From the NCBI GenBank assembly GCA_030156465.1, contig JASGMO010000006.1:1-19166 (forward strand): a stretch of DNA of 19,166 nt, given 5' to 3'. Shown here in pieces: positions 5,610 to 12,175 of the stretch; the first letter of the stretch is position 1, and every line of letters begins with the position of its first letter. The translations under genes were made by a program, and so were the position numbers. The notes under the pieces were generated by a model. That model was not told the DNA's origin. It was given only the letters and a program-made list of their open reading frames with translations, and searched no databases. The stretch comes from Patescibacteria group bacterium. Lineage in GTDB: Bacteria > Patescibacteriota > Minisyncoccia > Minisyncoccales > Minisyncoccaceae.

Positions 5610-5972
5610 ATGAAAAAAGAAACAATCGCTCTATTAATATTTATCTATGTTTTTGCTTTTTTTGCAGGTTTTATTCTAGGTCAAAATTATCAAGAAAAAA
5701 TCTTTGAAGAAAGGGAGCCAATTAATTCAGCAATTTATAGATGTGACGATAATAAATTTATAATCGCTGATTATTTTGATGAAGAGGTTGAATTAAGGTT
5801 AAGCGACAATAGATTAATAATACTACCTCAAACAATTTCAGCTTCAGGTGCTCGCTTCGCAGATGAAAATGAAGTTTTCGTTTTCTGGAACAAAGGAAAT
5901 ACTGCTTTTATAAATGAATTAGATGAGCAAACTTTTAGTAATTGCATAGCTAATGGATCAGCAAGTTATTAA
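5610..5972 (+). CDS. MliC/PliC-type lysozyme inhibitor, membrane-anchored
   Basis: The 120-aa protein has an N-terminal transmembrane or uncleaved signal segment (about 5-25) and a small beta domain with the hallmarks of the MliC/PliC family: YRC near residue 45, ELRLSDN...LP, SASGARF (77-83) and FWNKGNTAF (92-100). C45 and C112 could form the family disulfide. Known members are periplasmic or outer-membrane lipoproteins that plug the active site of c-type lysozyme. No lipobox is visible, so it would be held by its helix and face outward. It is first in an overlapping cluster with tsaC and gpm. In a CPR-type cell it might protect peptidoglycan from host lysozymes, which is inference. Confidence 0.8.
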   Translation: MKKETIALLIFIYVFAFFAGFILGQNYQEKIFEEREPINSAIYRCDDNKFIIADYFDEEVELRLSDNRLIILPQTISASGARFADENEVFVFWNKGNTAFINELDEQTFSNCIANGSASY

Positions 5973-6471
5973 TATCATTGCTGAGAGAATTAATCTCGGA
6001 GAAATTGGAGTTATCCCAACAGACACAATATATGGGATAGTTTGCTCAGCTTTTAATAGAGATTCCGTAGAGAAGCTTTACAAAATTAGGAAAAGAAATA
6101 AAAATAAGCCTATGATTATACTCATAGGCTCTGTCGATGATTTAAAGCTTTTTAATATTAATAACAAAATTGACAATTGGCCAGAAAAAACAAGCATTGT
6201 TTTTGATTGTAATGACTTTGATTATTTACATAGGGGTAAAAAAAGCTTGGCCTTCAGATTGCCTCATGACAAAGATTTAATAAGTATATTAAAAATATCT
6301 GGACCAATCGTTGCTCCTAGTGCTAATATTGAAGGAAAGAAGCCAGCAGAAAATATTGCAGAAGCTAAAAAGTATTTCGGTGATAAAGTTAACTTCTATA
6401 TAGATAAGGGAAATATAAAATCAAAACCATCAAAAATAATATATTTAAACAATGGAATCATTAGAGAATAA
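5953..6471 (+). CDS. tsaC: L-threonylcarbamoyladenylate synthase (Sua5/YciO/YrdC)
   Basis: TsaC/YrdC makes threonylcarbamoyl-AMP from threonine, bicarbonate and ATP, the first step of t6A formation at position 37 of ANN-decoding tRNAs. The 172-aa product shows VIPTDTIYGIVCSAFN (20-35), the KIRKRNKNKPMIIL basic ATP-binding motif, LAFRLP and GPIVAPSANIEGKKP. It is a YrdC-only form without the Sua5 C-terminal domain. The start overlaps the lysozyme-inhibitor gene by 20 nt, and phosphoglycerate mutase overlaps its end by 20 nt, so translation is probably coupled. The MtaB-like enzyme at 14006 would act on the same t6A modification. Confidence 0.92.
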   Translation: MDQQVINIIAERINLGEIGVIPTDTIYGIVCSAFNRDSVEKLYKIRKRNKNKPMIILIGSVDDLKLFNINNKIDNWPEKTSIVFDCNDFDYLHRGKKSLAFRLPHDKDLISILKISGPIVAPSANIEGKKPAENIAEAKKYFGDKVNFYIDKGNIKSKPSKIIYLNNGIIRE

Positions 6472-7096
6472 AATTGTTATCATTAGACACGGAGAAAGTG
6501 TTTGGAATAAAGAAAACATATTTACTGGTTGGACTGATGTTGAATTATCTGAATTAGGCATAACTCAAGCAAGGGAAGCTGGTAAATTACTGAAAGAAAA
6601 AGGATTTATTTTTGATATTGCATACACTTCTGAATTAAAAAGGGCGATTGACACTCTTGACTTAATTCTTGAAGAAATGGAAGAAGATATTCCAATAAGA
6701 AAATCTTGGAAATTAAATGAAAGACATTATGGGCTCTTGCAAGGAAAAAATAAAGATACAATGAGAAAGGTTTATGGGACAGACAAGGTTGAAGAATGGA
6801 GGAGGGGATACGAAGCAAAGCCACCAGAAGATGAAAATGGAATGTCTGAGAGCTTAAAAGATACTGTTCAAAGAGTTCTGCCATACTGGGAAGAGGAAAT
6901 TAAGCCAAAGATTAAAGACAATCGGATTATAATTTCTGCTCATGGTAATAGCATTAGAGCACTAATTAAAATTATTTCTCCAAAAGAAGAAGTAGAAAAA
7001 ATAGAAATACCCGTCGGTATTCCTATGATCTATGAATTTGATGAAAATATAAAACCAATAAAGAGATATTTTTTATCAAACGATAAGCTTGACTGA
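6452..7096 (+). CDS. gpmA: 2,3-bisphosphoglycerate-dependent phosphoglycerate mutase
   Basis: This enzyme interconverts 3- and 2-phosphoglycerate in lower glycolysis. The 214-aa protein carries the phosphohistidine motif RHGESVWN (H13 in R12-H13-G14), FTGWTDVELSE (24-34), the catalytic acid region LNERHYGLLQG (E90) and the second histidine SAHGNS (H164). Escherichia coli GpmA is about 250 aa; the shorter version here trims loops and the C-terminal tail that closes the active site. The ATG overlaps tsaC by 20 nt, and its own 3' end contains the -35 of hrcA. The assignment to the dPGM subfamily rather than a generic histidine phosphatase is supported by FTGWTDVEL and the VGIPMIYE tail. Confidence 0.9.
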   Translation: MESLENKIVIIRHGESVWNKENIFTGWTDVELSELGITQAREAGKLLKEKGFIFDIAYTSELKRAIDTLDLILEEMEEDIPIRKSWKLNERHYGLLQGKNKDTMRKVYGTDKVEEWRRGYEAKPPEDENGMSESLKDTVQRVLPYWEEEIKPKIKDNRIIISAHGNSIRALIKIISPKEEVEKIEIPVGIPMIYEFDENIKPIKRYFLSNDKLD

Positions 7097-7118
7097 CAAT
7101 TAATATATGATATATTAA
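7089..7118 (+). promoter_or_regulatory. hrcA promoter with overlapping perfect inverted repeat
   Basis: TTGACT (7089-7094), 16 nt and TATATT (7111-7116) end 8 nt before the hrcA ATG at 7125, predicting a leaderless or nearly leaderless mRNA. A perfect repeat, TTAATATAT-G-ATATATTAA (7100-7118), covers the -10. It is not CIRCE-like. In such AT-rich DNA the repeat could be chance. Confidence 0.55.
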
Positions 7119-7124
7119 TCATAT

Positions 7125-7799
7125 ATGGTAAGTGAAAGACAAGAAAATATTATTAAACTACTTGTTAAGGAGTATATAAAAAATGCAGAGCCAATAAGTT
7201 CTAAGTTTTTAGCTGAAAAATATGATTTTGGTATTTGTCCATCTGCATTAAGAATTGAATTTCAATATTTAATTAAAGAAGGATATCTTGAGCAACCTCA
7301 CACCTCTTCTGGCAGAGTCCCCACAGATAAGGCCTACCGCTTTTTTGTTGATAATCTTAAACAAGAAGGTGAAAATAAAATTGAAGAAGAAATAGAGGAA
7401 ATTATAAAGGGAATTAAAGATTATTACAAAATTGCTTATTCAATTAGTAAATATCTATCCTCGCACTCTTCTAGCTTTACAATTTTTAATTTTGGAGAGT
7501 TTACAATCAAAGAAGGGTTTGAAGAAATTTTTAAAACACCCGAAGCAAAAGATTCTTCTTTCGTTTTAGATCTTCTTGAATTTATTAAAGAATTTGAAGA
7601 AAAAGAAATAGTCCCAGGGCTATATATCGGAGAAGAAAATCCGGTTCAAAAAACAAGGAATATTACTTTGATTTGCTCAGAATGTAATTTCCCAAAACAA
7701 AAAGGATACATATCAATATTAGGCCCAAAAAGAATGGACTATGAAAACAATATAAAATTAATTAATTCATTAAATAAAGTATTAAAAGAAATTGTATGA
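7125..7799 (+). CDS. hrcA: Heat-inducible transcription repressor HrcA (short form)
   Basis: HrcA represses chaperone genes by binding the CIRCE operator and is itself kept folded by chaperonins. The N-terminal winged helix is clear: RQENIIKLLVKEYIKNAEPISSKFLA (5-30), PSALRIEFQYLIKEGYLEQPHTSSGRVPTDKAYRFFVD (40-77). The family is usually about 340 aa with a GAF-like domain and an inserted dimerisation domain. This one is 224 aa, so the insert is probably missing and the GAF-like part trimmed. It overlaps grpE by 4 nt (ATGA). A CIRCE-type site 440 nt downstream in front of dnaK strongly supports its role. GroEL is not in the window, so DnaK may be the titrating chaperone. That last point is inference. 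Confidence 0.9.
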   Translation: MVSERQENIIKLLVKEYIKNAEPISSKFLAEKYDFGICPSALRIEFQYLIKEGYLEQPHTSSGRVPTDKAYRFFVDNLKQEGENKIEEEIEEIIKGIKDYYKIAYSISKYLSSHSSSFTIFNFGEFTIKEGFEEIFKTPEAKDSSFVLDLLEFIKEFEEKEIVPGLYIGEENPVQKTRNITLICSECNFPKQKGYISILGPKRMDYENNIKLINSLNKVLKEIV

Positions 7800-8254
7800 A
7801 AAAAAGCGAATTAGAAAAAATTATTAAAGAAAAAGAGGAATATTTTGCAGGATGGCAGAGAGAAAAAGCTGACTTTCTTAATTATAAAAAACAAGAATTT
7901 GAAAGATTAAAGGGGACGCTAGACATTGCAAAAGAAAGCTTGTTTGAAGAATTAATCCCTGTGTTAGACAATTTTTCTCTAGCAGAAAAAGCAATACCCG
8001 AAGAAGAAAAAGAAAAAAATGGAACTAAAGGACTACTATTGATAAAAAAACAATTAGAGAAGTCGCTCAAAGATTTAGGATTAGAGGAAATAGAAACGAT
8101 TGGGAAAGAATTTGATCCCAAAATACATGAATCAGTTGAGGAAGTAGAGGGGGGCGAGCCAGGGATCATCGTAGAAGAGGTTCAAAAAGGGTACACCTTC
8201 CAAGGAAAAGTTATTAGAATTGCAAAGGTTAAGGTGGGAAGTTATCACTCTTGA
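7796..8254 (+). CDS. grpE: Nucleotide exchange factor GrpE
   Basis: GrpE releases ADP from DnaK. The 152-aa protein has a lysine/glutamate-rich N-terminal coiled coil (about 1-60), a LIPVLDNFSLAEKA helix bundle (about 50-64) and the C-terminal beta domain with FDPKIHESVEEV and GYTFQGKVIRIAKVKV. Length is a little below the usual 170-200 aa because the disordered N-terminus is short. It is translationally coupled to hrcA by an ATGA overlap. Its last codons and stop carry the CIRCE-type operator and the dnaK -35 box, so coding and regulatory sequence are superimposed. Confidence 0.95.
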   Translation: MKKSELEKIIKEKEEYFAGWQREKADFLNYKKQEFERLKGTLDIAKESLFEELIPVLDNFSLAEKAIPEEEKEKNGTKGLLLIKKQLEKSLKDLGLEEIETIGKEFDPKIHESVEEVEGGEPGIIVEEVQKGYTFQGKVIRIAKVKVGSYHS

Positions 8255-8268
8255 CATCTGAGTGATAA
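8242..8268 (+). promoter_or_regulatory. CIRCE-type operator (HrcA binding site)
   Basis: TTATCACTC (8242-8250), nine bases, GAGTGATAA (8260-8268) is a perfect 9-9-9 inverted repeat. It differs from the classic CIRCE TTAGCACTC-N9-GAGTGCTAA by one symmetric change in each arm. The dnaK -35 TTGACA fills the first six bases of the spacer, so bound HrcA would block RNA polymerase. The left arm lies in the last codons of grpE. Confidence 0.93.
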
Positions 8269-8280
8269 TTGAGATATAAT
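8251..8280 (+). promoter_or_regulatory. dnaK promoter inside the CIRCE site
   Basis: Consensus TTGACA (8251-8256), 18 nt, consensus TATAAT (8275-8280). The start near 8287 gives a leader of about 24 nt without SD before the ATG at 8311. It is the strongest promoter in the window by box match, as expected for a repressed heat-shock operon. Confidence 0.9.
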
Positions 8281-8310
8281 TAGAATATAAGAATAAGAAA
8301 ATAAAAAATT

Positions 8311-10212
8311 ATGACAAAAATATTAGGAATTGATTTAGGAACAGCTATTACAAAATATGCATCAATAGTAAACGGCGAACCAAAAGCTCTAGAAAATAGA
8401 GAGGGCTCTATTTTAACCCCATCTATGGTTGCTCAAACAAAGGGCGGGGAAAGAGTGGTTGGTGTCCTTGCTCAAAGGCAAGCAATTACAAACCCCAAAA
8501 ATACTATTTCTGGAGTAAAAAGATTTATCGGGAGAAGATATTCTGACGCAGAAGTCCAAAAAGAATTAAAATTATTATCTTACGAAACAAGAGAAGGTAA
8601 AGATGGAGGAGTTGAGGTAAAGCTGGGAGACAATTGGCACAATCCAATTGAAATATCTTCTATGGTTTTACAAAAAGTAAAAGCTGACGCTAGAGAAAAA
8701 TTAGGTGAAGACATTAAAAATGTTGTTATTACTTGTCCAGCTAATTTTGATGACTCACAAAGAAAAGCAACAAAAGCAGCTGGTGAAATTGCTGGATTCA
8801 ATGTTCTAAGAGTTATTAACGAGCCAACAGCAGCAGCTCTTGCTTATGGATTTGGCAAAAAAGATGAACAAAAAATATTAATCTACGATTTTGGTGGTGG
8901 AACTTTTGATGTTACTATTCTTGATATTTCTCCTGATGTTGTAGAAGTGTTAGCAACTGGAGGAGAACCACACTTAGGAGGAAATGATTTTGATCAAAGA
9001 ATAATTAATTGGCTACTAGAGGAATTTAAAAAAGACCAAGGAATTGACTTATCTAAAGATCCACTAGCTCTACAAAGATTAAAAGAAGCTGCTGAGAAGG
9101 CAAAAACAGAGCTTTCTAGCGCCATGGAGACAACTATCAACCTTCCATTCATTACCTCTGATTCAGATGGTCCAAAACACTTAGAGTACAAGCTATCAAG
9201 ATCACAATTTAATTCAATGACAAGTGATTTAATTGATAAATCATTAAATAAAGTTAAAGAAACTTTAAATGAAGTTAAATTAAAGAAAGAAGATATTAGC
9301 GAAGTTGTCTTAGTTGGAGGAACTACTCTAATACCAGCAGTAAGAGATGCAGTTAAAGAGTGTTTTAATAAAGAACCAAATAAATCAATCAATCCTGAAG
9401 AAGTGGTTGCTATCGGAGCAGCGATTGAAGCTGAAATACTAACCGCAAAAGAAGAGGGCAGAACTCCTGAGGGAGACATAAAAAGTGTATTACTTTTAGA
9501 CGTATTACCACTAACTCTAGGAATTGAAACTCTAGGCGGAGTGTCAACTCCAATGATTGCAAAAAATACAACTGTTCCAACTTCTGGATCTCAAATATTT
9601 TCAACTGCAGTAGACAATCAACCATCAGTTGAAATTAATGTTTTGCAAGGGGAAAGACCAATGGCAGCAGATAACAGATCTCTAGGAAGATTTATCTTAG
9701 ACAATATTCCTCCTGCACCAAGAGGTGTTCCTCAAATTGAAGTAAAATTTGATATTGATGGAAATGGAATATTAACTGTTGTAGCAACTGACAAAGCAAC
9801 CAACAAATCACAGTCAATTAAAGTTGAAGGATCTATCGGTGTTTCAGATGAAGAAATTGAAAAAATGAAAAAAGACGCTGAAATAAATGCTACCGAAGAT
9901 CAAAAGAAGAAAGATTTAATTGAGGCAAAAAATATTGCTGAGAACTTAATATATCAATCAGAAAAAACTCTTAAAGAAGGGGAAGGCAAGGTAAGCGAAG
10001 AGTCTAAAAAAGAAGTATATGATGGTATCGCTGAATTGAAAAAAGTTAAAGATAGTGATAATATTGAAGAAATTAAAAAAGCTACAGAAAAACTTTCTGA
10101 ATCAATTCAAAAAGTAGGAGCACAGATGTATCAGCAACAACAAGAAGAACAACCCAAAGAAGAAAAAGGACCAGAAGATGATGCTCCCGAAGCTGAAACC
10201 GAAAAAGAATAA
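8311..10212 (+). CDS. dnaK: Chaperone DnaK (Hsp70)
   Basis: Hsp70 chaperone that binds and releases unfolded segments in an ATP-driven cycle with DnaJ and GrpE. The 633-aa protein has a full ATPase domain (about 1-375) with GIDLGTAITKYASI at the phosphate-1 loop, ITCPANFDDSQRKAT, INEPTAAALAYGFG, IYDFGGGTFDVTILD and VVLVGGTTLIPAVR. The linker VLLLDVLPLTLGIET leads to the beta substrate-binding domain and the helical lid, which ends in a glutamine/glutamate-rich tail. The phosphate-1 loop reads DLGTA-IT where most DnaKs have DLGTTNS, a mild oddity. The last base of the stop overlaps the dnaJ ATG. Regulation is by the CIRCE site upstream. Confidence 0.98.
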   Translation: MTKILGIDLGTAITKYASIVNGEPKALENREGSILTPSMVAQTKGGERVVGVLAQRQAITNPKNTISGVKRFIGRRYSDAEVQKELKLLSYETREGKDGGVEVKLGDNWHNPIEISSMVLQKVKADAREKLGEDIKNVVITCPANFDDSQRKATKAAGEIAGFNVLRVINEPTAAALAYGFGKKDEQKILIYDFGGGTFDVTILDISPDVVEVLATGGEPHLGGNDFDQRIINWLLEEFKKDQGIDLSKDPLALQRLKEAAEKAKTELSSAMETTINLPFITSDSDGPKHLEYKLSRSQFNSMTSDLIDKSLNKVKETLNEVKLKKEDISEVVLVGGTTLIPAVRDAVKECFNKEPNKSINPEEVVAIGAAIEAEILTAKEEGRTPEGDIKSVLLLDVLPLTLGIETLGGVSTPMIAKNTTVPTSGSQIFSTAVDNQPSVEINVLQGERPMAADNRSLGRFILDNIPPAPRGVPQIEVKFDIDGNGILTVVATDKATNKSQSIKVEGSIGVSDEEIEKMKKDAEINATEDQKKKDLIEAKNIAENLIYQSEKTLKEGEGKVSEESKKEVYDGIAELKKVKDSDNIEEIKKATEKLSESIQKVGAQMYQQQQEEQPKEEKGPEDDAPEAETEKE

Positions 10213-11285
10213 TGCAACAAAAAGATTACTACAAAATACTTGGCGTTGAGAAAAACGCCTCATCAGAAGACATTAAAAAGGCATACTACAAACTAGCACA
10301 TCAATATCATCCAGATAAAAAAGAGGGTGATGAAAAAAAGTTTAAGGAAATAAACGAAGCCTATCAAGTATTGTCTGATAAAGAAAAGCGTTCCAATTAT
10401 GATAGATTTGGAAGCGCCTTTAATAATGGTGGTCCTTCAGGGTTTAATTCTCAAAATGTAAATTGGGAAGATATGATGGGTGGTTTTGGTGGCCTTGAAG
10501 ATATCTTTGATATCTTTGGTGGTGGCAACTCAAGAAGAAAACCACAAGACTTAAGAAGGGGAAAGGATATTGAGGTTTACTTAGAACTTGAATTAGAATC
10601 AATTCTAAAAAACCAAGAAAAAGAAATTAGCTTAACTAAAAATTGTACTTGTTCAAGATGTAACGGAAGTGGTGCTGAACCAGGAACAAAAAGCAAAGAA
10701 TGTTTTACTTGTAGGGGAACAGGAGTTGTTCAGGAGATAAGAAAAACATTTTTAGGAACATTTAGTCAAAATACAATTTGCCCAGATTGTAATGGCGAAG
10801 GATCAAAGCCAGAAAAACCATGTAATGTTTGCAGTGGTGAAGGAAGGATCAAGAAGGAAGACAAAATAAAGATAAATATTCCCAGCGGTGTTGACAACAA
10901 CCAAGTAATTAAGGTAAAAGGAAAAGGTGAAGCAGGCAAAAGAGGTGGTGAAGCAGGTGATTTATATATAAGAATAGGTATTAAGCCACACAAAATATTC
11001 CAAAGATCTGGAGATGATATATATCTAAGAAAAAATATTACTTTTTCTCAAGCTACACTGGGAGACAAAATTAAAATCCCCACACTAGAAAGAGAAGAAA
11101 TGATAGTTAAAGTTCCAGAAGGAATAGAGTCAGGAAAAATATTAAAAATATCTAAAAGGGGAATACCTCATTTCTCATCAATAGGAAGGGGAAATCTTTA
11201 TCTTCAAATTAATATTAAAACACCTGATAAGTTAACAAAAAAGCAAAAGGAACTTTTAGAACAATTGAAAAAAGAGGGATTATAG
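10212..11285 (+). CDS. dnaJ: Chaperone DnaJ (Hsp40)
   Basis: DnaJ delivers unfolded clients to DnaK and stimulates its ATPase. The 357-aa product is a complete type I J-protein: a J domain (about 4-65) with HPD at 33-35, a Gly/Phe region (about 70-115), four zinc-binding CxxCxGxG-type repeats (CSRCNGSG, CFTCRGTG, CPDCNGEG, CNVCSGEG) and C-terminal client-binding domains. It shares one base with the dnaK stop (TAATG), so translation is coupled. A hairpin AGAGGG/CCCTCT (11273-11278/11286-11291) spans its stop codon but has no T-tract, so readthrough into the tRNA-Lys gene is likely. Confidence 0.97.
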   Translation: MQQKDYYKILGVEKNASSEDIKKAYYKLAHQYHPDKKEGDEKKFKEINEAYQVLSDKEKRSNYDRFGSAFNNGGPSGFNSQNVNWEDMMGGFGGLEDIFDIFGGGNSRRKPQDLRRGKDIEVYLELELESILKNQEKEISLTKNCTCSRCNGSGAEPGTKSKECFTCRGTGVVQEIRKTFLGTFSQNTICPDCNGEGSKPEKPCNVCSGEGRIKKEDKIKINIPSGVDNNQVIKVKGKGEAGKRGGEAGDLYIRIGIKPHKIFQRSGDDIYLRKNITFSQATLGDKIKIPTLEREEMIVKVPEGIESGKILKISKRGIPHFSSIGRGNLYLQINIKTPDKLTKKQKELLEQLKKEGL

Positions 11286-11294
11286 CCCTCTCTT

Positions 11295-11367
11295 GCCCCA
11301 GTAGCTCAGTTGGTAGAGCAACAACCTTTTAAGTTGAAGGTCACAGGTTCGAGTCCTGTCTGGGGCA
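11295..11367 (+). tRNA. tRNA-Lys (anticodon TTT), CCA not encoded
   Basis: The acceptor stem is GCCCCAG/CTGGGGC, the D arm GCTC-AGTTGGTA-GAGC, and the anticodon loop CTTTTAA carries anticodon TTT. The T arm is ACAGG-TTCGAGT-CCTGT with discriminator A. The anticodon stem ACAAC/GTTGA has an A-A mismatch at its outer pair. The next bases are CTA, so CCA must be added enzymatically, unlike the tRNA-Gln here. It begins 9 nt after dnaJ and may be cut from the heat-shock transcript. Confidence 0.95.
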
Positions 11368-11415
11368 CTAGTATCAAATTTTTAAGAATTTTAGCTTGGC
11401 ACGCGAAGCGTATCA

Positions 11416-11730
11416 TCAAGTTTTGTTTGAAAAAAGTTCAGATTCCGTCACACAAGGGCACATAATCTTAATCGCTTTCCCATTAATTAATGCGTCAGCG
11501 ATTTTTTTATTAGCCGAAAATAATATTCTTTGATAGGTGCTTTGTGATGTATTCATTTCTTTAGCACCATCATTTTGCTCCATATTTTCAACATAGCGTA
11601 ACCTATATGCTTCTAGTTCTTCAATGGTTAACTCAACAACCTCAAGAGACCTCATGGGAACACCCTGAGGTTTGAAATAAGTAACACCTGGATTGCATCT
11701 TATTCTTCTACAAAGTCTTGGTCTTGGCAT
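11416..11730 (-). CDS. DUF134 (UPF0251) putative DNA-binding protein
   Basis: The 104-aa protein begins MPRPRLCRRIRCNPGVTYFKP, the signature of DUF134, followed by VPMRSLEVVELTIEELEAYRL and a sigma-70 region 4-like helix-turn-helix (about 50-85, MEQNDGAKEMNTSQSTYQRILFSANKKIADAL). Members are small predicted DNA-binding regulators with N-terminal cysteines (here C7 and C12, plus C91 and C93 in MCPC) and often lie beside DUF5320 and NifX/NafY-like iron-molybdenum cofactor proteins. Here only the DUF5320 partner is present, immediately upstream on the same strand. A nested terminator lies between them, so DUF134 may be expressed by readthrough or from a weak TATCAT -10 about 12 nt before the ATG. 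Confidence 0.88.
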   Translation of the reverse strand: MPRPRLCRRIRCNPGVTYFKPQGVPMRSLEVVELTIEELEAYRLRYVENMEQNDGAKEMNTSQSTYQRILFSANKKIADALINGKAIKIMCPCVTESELFSNKT

Positions 11731-11761
11731 AATTTTATTAATATGATAGATTATTTTTAAT

Positions 11762-11808
11762 AAAAGGCCTAACAGGGCTCCATTCGGAGCCCATCCCTAT
11801 GGCCTTTT
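11762..11808 (-). terminator. Nested hairpin terminator between DUF5320 and DUF134 genes
   Basis: The inner stem GGGCTCC/GGAGCCC (11775-11781/11786-11792, ATTC loop on the plus strand) sits within an outer stem AAAAGGCC/GGCCTTTT (11762-11769/11801-11808). The T-tracts flank it in both orientations. It starts at the DUF5320 stop codon. Confidence 0.75.
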
Positions 11809-12005
11809 TATTTTTCGTCCTTAAGTGCTTTTATCTCTTCACGAATTGCATTTAATTCTTCTTCAAGAATTTTTTCCTCTTCTTCTAAGGCAATTAGTTC
11901 GTTTTTAGGAGAAAAAAATCTTCTTCCTCCACAACCACAACATCCACATCCTCTTCCTGTCATTGGACCAGCACTCATAGGACCAGTTCCGTCAAATCTT
12001 GGCAT
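11808..12005 (-). CDS. DUF5320 family small glycine/cysteine-rich protein
   Basis: The 65-aa protein has the DUF5320 layout: an N-terminal MPRFDGTGPMSAGPMTGRGCGCCGCGGRRFF segment rich in Gly, Met and Cys (four Cys in CGCCGC around residues 20-25), then a C-terminal coiled coil of Glu/Leu repeats (about 35-63). Family members accompany DUF134 and iron-molybdenum-cofactor-type proteins in anaerobes; the biochemical role is not established. The cysteine cluster suggests metal or iron-sulfur binding, which is inference. Its promoter (TTGACG-N17-TATAAT) is excellent and shares a palindromic -35 with a divergent small-RNA promoter. The leader is about 37 nt with GGAAGAG too far from the ATG to be a clear SD. 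Confidence 0.85.
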   Translation of the reverse strand: MPRFDGTGPMSAGPMTGRGCGCCGCGGRRFFSPKNELIALEEEEKILEEELNAIREEIKALKDEK

Positions 12006-12048
12006 ATATTTTTATATTTATTCTTACTCTTCCGACCTTTCTATATTG

Positions 12049-12077
12049 ATTATATACCCATAACTACTTGACGTCAA
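12049..12077 (-). promoter_or_regulatory. Promoter of the DUF5320-DUF134 genes
   Basis: On the minus strand TTGACG (12077-12072), 17 nt, consensus TATAAT (12054-12049). The expected start near 12042 lies 37 nt before the ATG. The -35 is half of the palindrome CTTGACGTCAAG. Confidence 0.75.
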
Positions 12078-12097
12078 GGGGTAACAAATAGTATTAT
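12068..12097 (+). promoter_or_regulatory. Divergent promoter of small-RNA candidate 3
   Basis: TTGACG (12068-12073), 18 nt, TATTAT (12092-12097) on the plus strand. Its -35 overlaps the minus-strand -35 of DUF5320 by two bases inside the perfect palindrome CTTGACGTCAAG (12067-12078), so the two promoters cannot easily be occupied together. Confidence 0.65.
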
Positions 12098-12103
12098 AAG
12101 AGT

Positions 12104-12175
12104 AGGGGAAACATTCGTTGCTCCTTTTTATTTCAAAAAACCACTCTATTAAAATAATAGAGTGGCATTTTTTTT
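12104..12175 (+). ncRNA. Small-RNA candidate 3 (about 72 nt)
   Basis: A short transcript is predicted between a good promoter and a perfect terminator, with no ORF. About 30 nt precede the terminator hairpin and include an unpaired GCTCCTTTTT, which could base-pair with purine-rich SD-like sequences. No Rfam family was recognised. It faces away from DUF5320 and towards the SIMPL gene on the opposite strand. Confidence 0.45.
12135..12175. terminator. Bidirectional intrinsic terminator
   Basis: CCACTCTATTA (12141-12151), loop AAA, TAATAGAGTGG (12155-12165) is a perfect 11-bp hairpin. Eight T follow on the plus strand (12168-12175) and six A precede it (12135-12140), giving a T-run on the minus strand. 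It can end small RNA 3 and the minus-strand SIMPL operon. Confidence 0.88.

Noticed and set aside
8994..9479. Long minus-strand open frame inside dnaK, and similar antisense frames inside grpE, dnaJ, pyrG and ctpA
   Set aside because: They are low-complexity Ser/Leu/Phe-rich translations opposite well-conserved genes, as expected from lysine- and glutamate-rich coding DNA.
11401..11411. ACGC-GAA-GCGT hairpin after tRNA-Lys as a terminator
   Set aside because: The stem is 4 bp and no T-tract follows on either strand.
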